NCBI GenBank assembly: GCA_045866215.1 | Contig: AP035880.1 | Location: forward strand, 1,364,001 to 1,428,000 | Length of the DNA: 64,000 nt | Reading direction: 5' to 3' | Source of the DNA: Croceivirga sp009797885 | GTDB taxonomy: Bacteria > Bacteroidota > Bacteroidia > Flavobacteriales > Flavobacteriaceae | In this document: positions 58,457 to 64,000 of the stretch, piece after piece | Layout: each line of letters starts with the position of its first letter | Numbering within the stretch: position 1 is the stretch's first letter | Notes under the pieces: generated by a model | What the model was told of the DNA's origin: nothing | The model's input: only the letters and a program-made list of their open reading frames with translations | The model's database searches: none | Position numbers and translations under genes: made by a program

Positions 58457-59410
58457 TTATTTTTTCTTGGTTTCCATTATGGTTTGGGCATCCATCCAAT
58501 ATACTTCGCCTTTGACCGCTCCTTTCCAACCGCTATCAGGAGGATTGCTATATCTTTTTGAAAAAAAGAAATACTTCCCATCCGGGGACATATAAGGGCA
58601 GAAGTATATCCAATCTTTGGACAGTGTTTCACCCAAATCAAAATGGGAGGGTTTTTGCCATTTACCATTTTTTTTGAATGACACTGCAAATCCTCCTTGG
58701 TCCGTATAGGTGTTCCCTGTAATCAAGACACGCTCATCAGGTGAGACATAGGTGCTGCGTTCACTTTTTTCCGAATTCACCTCCGAACCAATATTTACCG
58801 GTGTGTCAAATTTTCCCTCTCCCAAATATTGGGCCCTATAAATATCGCGTTTGCCCAATCCGCCTGGTCGATCGGACGTGAAATAGATACTCCCGTCAGC
58901 AACCACAACAGGATATGATTCCGCATAATCGTCCGTAGAAACCGGGTAGCCGACCTTTGTTGCCCTTTGCCATTTTCCATTTACTTTTTGACTGCTATAA
59001 ATATCCGGTTTGGAATTTTTGGAACGATCCTCCGGGCTTATTCCCAGAAAATACATTGTATTTCCATCTTCCGTTAGGGATGGGTCAATGGCGACGGACT
59101 CCGAATTTTGATCGCTATACATTGGAATAGGTTTAGGTTGTGACCAATTACCCTCCTTGAATTCAGAATGATGGATAATGAAACTCCCATCAATAATCCT
59201 TGTAAAGAACAACTCCGTATAGGAGGAGTTGAATACGGCATTGATTTCTACGGCATCCGTATTCACCAAGGACGGGGCAAAAAGTTCTGGTACCGCACCT
59301 GGGACGGCATCATTCAAATGGTATGTAGAATGCATATTGGATTTACAGGCTTGCAGAATAACCAAAAGTATGACCGATAGTATTCGGATTGATCTATACA
59401 TTGTTTCCAT
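58457..59410 (-). CDS. PD40/TolB-like beta-propeller lipoprotein
   Basis: 317 residues. Lipobox VILQAC. The mature part is built of PD40-type propeller strands (SLTEDGNTMYFLGISPEDR, VVADGSIYFTSDRPGGLGKRDI, YVSPDERVLITGNTY, YMSPDGKYFFFSKRY), as in OmpA-associated and TolB-like proteins. It probably binds other envelope proteins or peptidoglycan-linked partners. ATGs at 59410 and 59401 both give a good signal peptide. Stands alone between the deformylase and GlxA-type genes. Confidence 0.8.
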   Translation of the reverse strand: METMYRSIRILSVILLVILQACKSNMHSTYHLNDAVPGAVPELFAPSLVNTDAVEINAVFNSSYTELFFTRIIDGSFIIHHSEFKEGNWSQPKPIPMYSDQNSESVAIDPSLTEDGNTMYFLGISPEDRSKNSKPDIYSSQKVNGKWQRATKVGYPVSTDDYAESYPVVVADGSIYFTSDRPGGLGKRDIYRAQYLGEGKFDTPVNIGSEVNSEKSERSTYVSPDERVLITGNTYTDQGGFAVSFKKNGKWQKPSHFDLGETLSKDWIYFCPYMSPDGKYFFFSKRYSNPPDSGWKGAVKGEVYWMDAQTIMETKKK

Positions 59411-59538
59411 AATGATCGCGGATTTAGATAAGGCCATAAGTTATGGTTCCCCAATACCTAGCATCCAAAACCACAAAACGATTTTTAGTTCCCTATTAAT
59501 TCCTCAAAAATAGTAAACCGACGACCCTTGGCCTAGGA

Positions 59539-60510
59539 CTAATCGTTTGGTTTTTGGGACAGGGTCAAGTCATGCTGTTTTTCCTTGTATCGATCCAAGA
59601 CCTTTGAAAGATGGCTAGTACTTTTAAAACCACATTCGGAGGCCACCAGTTCCAATTTGTTTTTTTCGGAAACAAGATTTAAGGCACGTTCAATCCTTAA
59701 TTTTTCGGTATACTGATGAATGGTTATACCTGTTGTTCGCTTGAACAAACGGGTCAGGTTCCTTACGCTCATATGTACATTATCGGCCACGTCTGTCTGA
59801 TTGAAGTGTTTTCCCAAATTTTTTAGGATGAATTCCTGTGCCCGATGTATTCTTTCATCAAGATGATTTCTGTATTCAAGAAAAATGCTGAGCTGTGGAT
59901 CGGATTCACCACGCCTGAAATAAACAACGGCCTCTTTGGCTACATCAATGGCAAGTCTGGTACTAAACCTATGCTCCAAAATGTACAATGCCATATCGAT
60001 TCCTGAGGATATGCCAGCACTGGTAAGGATATTATCGTCCACCACAAAGAGTCTTTTTTCCTTGATGTCTATTCTGGGATAAGCTTTTTTGAAGGCTGGA
60101 ATTCTTTTCCAGTGTGTAGTGCAACTTCTATCCTCAAGAATGCCCGAAGCTGCCAGTAAAAAAGTTCCTGTGCAAATAGAACAAATGGTCACCCCAACTT
60201 CATGTTGGGTCCTTAACCATTGAAAAAAAGGGGTGCAATTTTCCAAAAATTTTTGATCTTCCAGTAGTGAAAACGTTATTCCCGGAACCAGGATAAAATC
60301 TTGATCGGTAAGATTGAAATCCTTAAAGTATTGCAGTTCATAAAATTTAAGGCCTGCACTACTTGTCACTTCACAACTTTCCGATAGGCTTACAAAATGC
60401 AGTTCAATTTCCGCTCCATACTCTTTCGCTTCGTAGAATATATGGGCCGGTCCATTGATGTCCAAAAGATGCACTTTTGGAGGGGTTATACAAATGATAT
60501 TTTGTTTCAT
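59539..60510 (-). CDS. GlxA-type transcriptional regulator (DJ-1/PfpI domain + AraC helix-turn-helix)
   Basis: 323 residues. N-terminal DJ-1/PfpI ligand domain (HLLDINGPAHIFYEAKEYGAE; elbow region VTICSICTGTFLLAASGIL; LTSAGISSGIDMALYI) and C-terminal AraC domain (TDVADNVHMSVRNLTRLFKRTTG and LVASECGFKSTSHLSKVLDRY). Its DJ-1 domain resembles those of the two exported DJ-1 proteins at 54-56.5 kb more than the lipoprotein, so it may regulate that group. Ligand unknown. Fourth DJ-1-fold gene of the cluster. Confidence 0.87.
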   Translation of the reverse strand: MKQNIICITPPKVHLLDINGPAHIFYEAKEYGAEIELHFVSLSESCEVTSSAGLKFYELQYFKDFNLTDQDFILVPGITFSLLEDQKFLENCTPFFQWLRTQHEVGVTICSICTGTFLLAASGILEDRSCTTHWKRIPAFKKAYPRIDIKEKRLFVVDDNILTSAGISSGIDMALYILEHRFSTRLAIDVAKEAVVYFRRGESDPQLSIFLEYRNHLDERIHRAQEFILKNLGKHFNQTDVADNVHMSVRNLTRLFKRTTGITIHQYTEKLRIERALNLVSEKNKLELVASECGFKSTSHLSKVLDRYKEKQHDLTLSQKPND

Positions 60511-60637
60511 AATTGTCTATGCTGAATGAAATAATCTGTCAGTTTATCGTACCGAAAAAACACCTGCTACTGGATTTCGGTACAACGCAGTACGGCACGC
60601 CTTACTTAAGACGTGCTGAAATAGTATTGGACAAAGG

Positions 60638-61090
60638 TTAAACCAGAGGTGGATGGAAGATATCCTTTTCAAAAAGGAAGACGTAGGGGTTTTCATGCCG
60701 AACAAACAATCCCTTTGCCCTTATAACGGAGATGTCATCACATTGTTCTTCTTGAAAAGAGGTCAGTAGAAACTCCAATTTAGAATGCATTACCACTGGA
60801 AGCTCCTGTTCTTTCCCGCTTTGGGTTTCCTTTAGCTGTTGCATTAAATAGCACTTTCCATTACAAGCACGTTTGGGCTCCTCCCTATTGCTGCACAAAA
60901 ACTCCTTGATGTATTCTTGGTTGCCCAAAAAATCAAAAAGCACCAGGCCATTTGCCATTGGCTGGGCGTGCAGCGTGATGAGTAATACTAAGGCACTGAT
61001 TTTTTGCACTATCGGGATGTTCAATACAAAAATAGGCCATAAAGCCATGAATTCAACTCGACGGAAAAGGTAGACCGGTTCAAGGGACAT
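60638..61090 (-). CDS. Small membrane-associated cysteine-containing protein, unknown function
   Basis: 150 residues (136 if the ATG at 61048 is used). A hydrophobic N-terminal segment (IVQKISALVLLITLHAQP) is followed by a segment with three cysteines, EFLCSNREEPKRACNGKCYL, and a further cysteine pair region (EEQCDDIS). The CNGKCYL motif recurs in small Bacteroidota proteins encoded near TonB-dependent receptor genes; here a receptor gene starts at 62997. Function unknown; a periplasmic metal-binding role is possible. Confidence 0.6.
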   Translation of the reverse strand: MSLEPVYLFRRVEFMALWPIFVLNIPIVQKISALVLLITLHAQPMANGLVLFDFLGNQEYIKEFLCSNREEPKRACNGKCYLMQQLKETQSGKEQELPVVMHSKLEFLLTSFQEEQCDDISVIRAKGLFVRHENPYVFLFEKDIFHPPLV

Positions 61091-61144
61091 TTTTGGACAT
61101 GGATTGTTCAGCTATTCACTGAATGGCAGTTTGGGTTAGCTTTT

Positions 61145-61999
61145 TTATTCCATTATCTTTTTTTCAATGCTTTCCAGTTGTGATCTGCTTTGAACGTGTT
61201 TGGCATTATCAAACAGCATACTGTTTTTTAACGAAGGAAATATTTTTGATGCCCTTCCGATCATTTTCCCTCCGGGAAAAAGAATATCTCTTTTTGCAGC
61301 AAATATGGTGATTGGTGTTTTAATGTCCTTTGCCTTCTTGGCATCAATAACAGGTAGCGGTGTGAAGTCCATATCAAAAAACAGAAATACTTTTGAGAGG
61401 TACTTTAGTGCAAATTCGTCCCGTTCCGTAAAAACTTCCGATAAAAACTTTTCAATATACTTTGGGTTTTTGGTGGCTTTAAATCTTTTCATTGGAATAA
61501 AGATCTTAAATAGTGCTTTTAAAGGGTTCCCATTTACAATGTAGGCTGGCGAGGACAAAAAGACTTCTTTTATTTTGGTTTCATCAAATTCCAATGCCTT
61601 TAAGATAACCAAACCCCCAAATGAAAATCCAGCAATGGTAACATTGTCAATATTCAAACCAATGATGATTTCGTTTACCCATTTGCCATAGGAATCGTCT
61701 GTCATACGCAACCTTGTCCCTTCACTTTTATTGGGTTGGGCAAGAATATCCACGGCATAAACCCTAAATTTCCTGTTTAGATTGGGATATGTTTCCAGGG
61801 CTACTGGGGCGCAACCATTGGAACCGTGGAAAATCATAATAGGTGGGTCCGTAGATTTTCCGCTTACGATGATATTCGTTTTTCCAAAACTTGTATGTAT
61901 GGTTTTGTACGCATATGCAATGCCAAGTTCCTCCAGCTTTTCATCATAAAGGGCAAGAATTTCACTTTTTCCCTGTTCGGTTTTATACAAAGAATTCAT
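61145..61999 (-). CDS. Alpha/beta hydrolase
   Basis: 284 residues. Nucleophile elbow GFSFGG (in VTIAGFSFGGLVILKALEF), oxyanion segment IMIFHGSNG, and a C-terminal His in DNAKHVQSRS near residue 268. The acid is probably Asp in AAKRDILFPGGK. No signal peptide. Divergent from a TetR gene with two direct repeats in the 57-bp gap that cover its own core promoter, so it is the likely TetR target. Substrate unknown. Confidence 0.85.
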   Translation of the reverse strand: MNSLYKTEQGKSEILALYDEKLEELGIAYAYKTIHTSFGKTNIIVSGKSTDPPIMIFHGSNGCAPVALETYPNLNRKFRVYAVDILAQPNKSEGTRLRMTDDSYGKWVNEIIIGLNIDNVTIAGFSFGGLVILKALEFDETKIKEVFLSSPAYIVNGNPLKALFKIFIPMKRFKATKNPKYIEKFLSEVFTERDEFALKYLSKVFLFFDMDFTPLPVIDAKKAKDIKTPITIFAAKRDILFPGGKMIGRASKIFPSLKNSMLFDNAKHVQSRSQLESIEKKIME

Positions 62000-62010
62000 T
62001 TTTCGTATGT

Positions 62011-62054
62011 TTAGGACAAGTTTACTAAAAAAATAGGAGTTAGGACAAGTTTAC
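62011..62054. promoter_or_regulatory. Direct repeats over the divergent hydrolase/tetR promoter
   Basis: TTAGGACAAGTTTAC occurs at 62011-62025 and again with one start-base overlap at 62040-62054 (29 bp apart). On the reverse strand repeat 1 contains the -7-like TAAACTTG (62017-62024) and repeat 2 contains a TTG (62046-62048) 21 bp away, forming the hydrolase promoter. Repeat 2 ends 2 bp before the tetR ATG. Both repeats are therefore candidate TetR operators. Confidence 0.55.
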
Positions 62055-62056
62055 CA

Positions 62057-62686
62057 ATGAATGAAACAAAAAGGAAAATACTATCGGCTTCAAGGGTCTT
62101 GTTTAATGAAAAAGGGTTTAGTCATGTCACCATTAGAATGATTGCCTTGGAACTGCATATGAGTTCTGGAAACCTGAATTATCATTTCAAAAAAAGGGAA
62201 GATATTTTGGAAGCACTGTATTTTGAGATGGTCCAAGTTTTTGACACTAGATTGCAGCAATTGGGTACCAAGGAAATTGAACTGGAAACTGTAAAAAAAG
62301 ATGTAGTATCAAGTTTAAAACGAATGATTGCGTATCGTTTTTTTTGGACCGATTTGTATAACCTACTCAGGTTGAGTCAAAAGATAAAATCCCATTTTCA
62401 AAAAGTTCATGATGAACGTTACAAGGGCTATGACTTTTTGTTTAAGCATCTCATTAACAAAGGAATCATGCAAGATTTTCAGTTTAAGAATGAATGTGAT
62501 TTCCTAATCGAAAGGATGATAGGTTTTTGTGATACATGGCTTTACAATTCTTTTATCTATGATTTGGAAATTAACAAAGACTATATTGAATCCCAGGCCG
62601 ATAATCTATTGGGAATGTTATATCCCTATTTAACGGACTTGGGCAAAAACCAGTACAGGGAACTATTTCCCAAGTACTTTGGGTAA
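62057..62686 (+). CDS. TetR-family transcriptional regulator
   Basis: 209 residues. N-terminal helix-turn-helix ILSASRVLFNEKGFSHVTIRMIALELHMSSGNLNYHFKKRED, split in the usual way (about 8-50), then a helical ligand domain. The gene is divergent from the alpha/beta hydrolase, with repeats spanning the shared region, typical of a repressor that controls its neighbour and itself. Confidence 0.88.
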   Translation: MNETKRKILSASRVLFNEKGFSHVTIRMIALELHMSSGNLNYHFKKREDILEALYFEMVQVFDTRLQQLGTKEIELETVKKDVVSSLKRMIAYRFFWTDLYNLLRLSQKIKSHFQKVHDERYKGYDFLFKHLINKGIMQDFQFKNECDFLIERMIGFCDTWLYNSFIYDLEINKDYIESQADNLLGMLYPYLTDLGKNQYRELFPKYFG

Positions 62687-62927
62687 CGTAAAAACCATTA
62701 CTGAACGATACCATCATCATTTTTCAGCACATAGCTAAGGAAATCCCTAATACCAACATTTTAAAATACTAAAATCCCATCATTTATCATTCTTGGCAAC
62801 ACCTGTCAATCCCCCTCCAAACCCGTATCCCCTGGCGAAACGATAAAACCAATTTCATTTTTTGTGCAGCACGTTTGATGTCCTGGTTTGGCTAAACGTT
62901 AAATCTTAAAATTTCCTAAAATTTTAC
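62687..62927. other. Intergenic region before the TonB receptor promoter
   Basis: About 240 bp, AT-rich towards the right, with no open frame I can support and no clear terminator. The core promoter and palindromes are listed separately. Confidence 0.4.
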
Positions 62928-62982
62928 TTGGACAATTACTGTCCAGCATCTAAGTTTGTCTTTATTTTAGAATTAGTCTAAA
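62928..62982 (+). promoter_or_regulatory. TonB receptor promoter with two palindromes
   Basis: TTG (62928-62930), a 20-bp spacer and TAAGTTTG (62951-62958, exact -7 match) form a textbook Bacteroidota promoter. TGGACA-ATTAC-TGTCCA (62929-62945) occupies the spacer, and TTTAGA-ATTAG-TCTAAA (62966-62982) starts at the predicted transcription start. Both have 6-bp arms and 5-bp spacers. The second resembles DtxR/Fur-type metal boxes and sits where a repressor would block. Confidence 0.6.
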
Positions 62983-62996
62983 TAATAATAGGCGGC

Positions 62997-64000
62997 ATGA
63001 AAAACGCACTTACGGTATTTTTTTTGATAATACTGACCAATTTTGCGGCGGGTCAAACCAAGGTATCAGGAACGGTTTTAGACACTGGGGGGACACCGCT
63101 ACTAGGAGCAACAATACAGTTGCGAGGTACACAGATTGGGGTAATCGCCGATGAAAATGGTTTTTTTGAACTCAACAACCTTAAATCCGGAAACTACGAG
63201 CTTATCGTCTCTTCATTGGGCTATCAAACGCGGTCGGTGCCATTGGACATCTCCAGAAATCAATCCCTATCCCTGGAAATAAAATTGACCGAAAGCAGTC
63301 AAGAATTGAATGAAGTTGTCGTGAAGGGCAAATCCAATGCGCAGCGAAAACGCGAAGAACCCATAAAAATAGAGGTCATCGGTGTATCTAAAATATTGGA
63401 ACAAGCCACAAGTGTGCCGGAAATGATCAACCAAACCTCTGGGGTGAAGGTGCGGCAATCTTCTGGAATCGGCAGTAATACCACCATCAACATCAACGGC
63501 CTTCAAGGCAATGCGGTTCGTTTTTTCAGGGACGGTGTTCCCATTGATTATCTGGGGCGTGCATTCAACATTGGATTGGTACCTACCGGGAGTATTCAAA
63601 ACCTTGAGATTTACAAGGGGGTGCTTCCCGTGGAGTTGGGTGCGGACGCTCTCGGGGGAGCAATAAACCTGGTATCAAGGCGCAAGGACAAGGAGTATTT
63701 GGACCTTTCGTATGAGGCAGGATCTTTTAATACACACATTATCAATTTAGGAGCCAATGTTATCATACCAAACACTAAAATTCACGTGGGGGTCAATAGC
63801 TACTATACCGGTTCGGACAACGACTATGAATTTGAATTGGAAACTGCTATTAATGGGGTTACCGATGTTTTTACTGTAAACCGCTTCCACGATGGCATCG
63901 CGGCTACTTTTTTCGAAGTGAATGCCGGTGTACACCAAACCAAGTTTGCAGATGTGCTGGATTTCAGTTTTGGTTATTTCACCCTGGATAATGAGGTACA
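62997..64000 (+). CDS. TonB-dependent outer-membrane receptor, N-terminal part
   Basis: 334 codons from the ATG at 62997 to the right edge. Signal peptide ends FAAGQ; then a CarboxypepD_reg-like beta-sandwich (KVSGTVLDTGGTPLLGATIQ), a link region and the plug domain (VPEMINQTSGVKVRQSSGIG, INGLQGNAVRFFRDGVPIDY, IYKGVLPVELGADALGGAIN) and the first barrel strands. A TonB box-like ELNEVVVKGK precedes the plug. Substrate not determinable; the metal-box-like palindrome upstream suggests an iron or metal-chelate ligand. The gene continues beyond the window. Confidence 0.9.
   Translation, partial: MKNALTVFFLIILTNFAAGQTKVSGTVLDTGGTPLLGATIQLRGTQIGVIADENGFFELNNLKSGNYELIVSSLGYQTRSVPLDISRNQSLSLEIKLTESSQELNEVVVKGKSNAQRKREEPIKIEVIGVSKILEQATSVPEMINQTSGVKVRQSSGIGSNTTININGLQGNAVRFFRDGVPIDYLGRAFNIGLVPTGSIQNLEIYKGVLPVELGADALGGAINLVSRRKDKEYLDLSYEAGSFNTHIINLGANVIIPNTKIHVGVNSYYTGSDNDYEFELETAINGVTDVFTVNRFHDGIAATFFEVNAGVHQTKFADVLDFSFGYFTLDNEV

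Overview
The window looks like chromosome from a marine member of the Flavobacteriaceae (Bacteroidota). Grounds: several upstream regions carry the Bacteroidota promoter form TTG-N19-21-TAnnTTTG; AraC regulators have multi-helix membrane domains; and families typical of the group occur (DUF5777, DUF5694, DUF418, DUF6326, SigZ-type sigma factors, a TonB-dependent receptor with a carboxypeptidase-like N-terminal domain, fused CcsBA). I saw no rRNA, tRNA, CRISPR array, transposase, integrase or phage gene. Family names rest on reading motifs, not on database searches.

Layout. 1-5.2 kb: end of an exported protein gene, a membrane LytTR regulator, two tandem membrane AraC regulators and a DUF418 protein. 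5.5-8.1 kb: Dps, a remnant of an alpha/beta hydrolase, a GH113-like lipoprotein, a 39-residue peptide with 14 cysteines and a SigZ-like sigma factor. 8.3-15 kb: S41 peptidase, another membrane AraC protein, a membrane-anchored sensor-like protein, an exported protein and a serine hydrolase. 15.4-32.3 kb: a respiratory region. It holds a six-heme lipoprotein cytochrome with a collagen-like linker, a monoheme lipoprotein, a DUF5777 barrel, a Tat-exported iron-sulfur protein, an NrfD-like quinol oxidoreductase subunit, cytochrome c, HemA and an OB-fold lipoprotein. These converge on a molybdenum hydroxylase operon, CcsBA and HemG. The cytochrome operon and ccsBA share an FNR-like palindrome with identical promoter geometry.

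32.5-39.3 kb: an AraC regulator and a run of mostly poorly characterised genes (DUF5694, amine-oxidase-like flavoprotein, Ntn acyltransferase). 39.5-45.3 kb: a MarR/serine hydrolase pair with a 24-bp palindrome on its promoter; an ArsR operon with a cysteine-free exported relative of arsenate reductase/low-molecular-weight phosphatase, an aquaporin and a phosphoesterase; an aldo-keto reductase. 45.5-48.4 kb: an AT-rich block of three genes bounded by related imperfect-palindrome elements, resembling a small gene-cassette array without an integrase.

48.6-60.5 kb: a serine hydrolase, four DJ-1/PfpI-fold proteins, and a Crp/Fnr-type regulator whose neighbourhood carries three copies of a 16-bp palindrome at constant distance from a -7 box. 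Also diaminopropionate ammonia-lyase overlapping an atypical peptide deformylase. 60.6-64 kb: a small cysteine-containing protein, a divergent hydrolase/TetR pair with direct repeats on the promoter, and the start of a TonB-dependent receptor.

The most useful leads are the cassette-like elements, the two Crp/Fnr-type promoter families, the metallothionein-like/SigZ pair, the cysteine-free ArsC relative and the porin-cytochrome-like respiratory operon.
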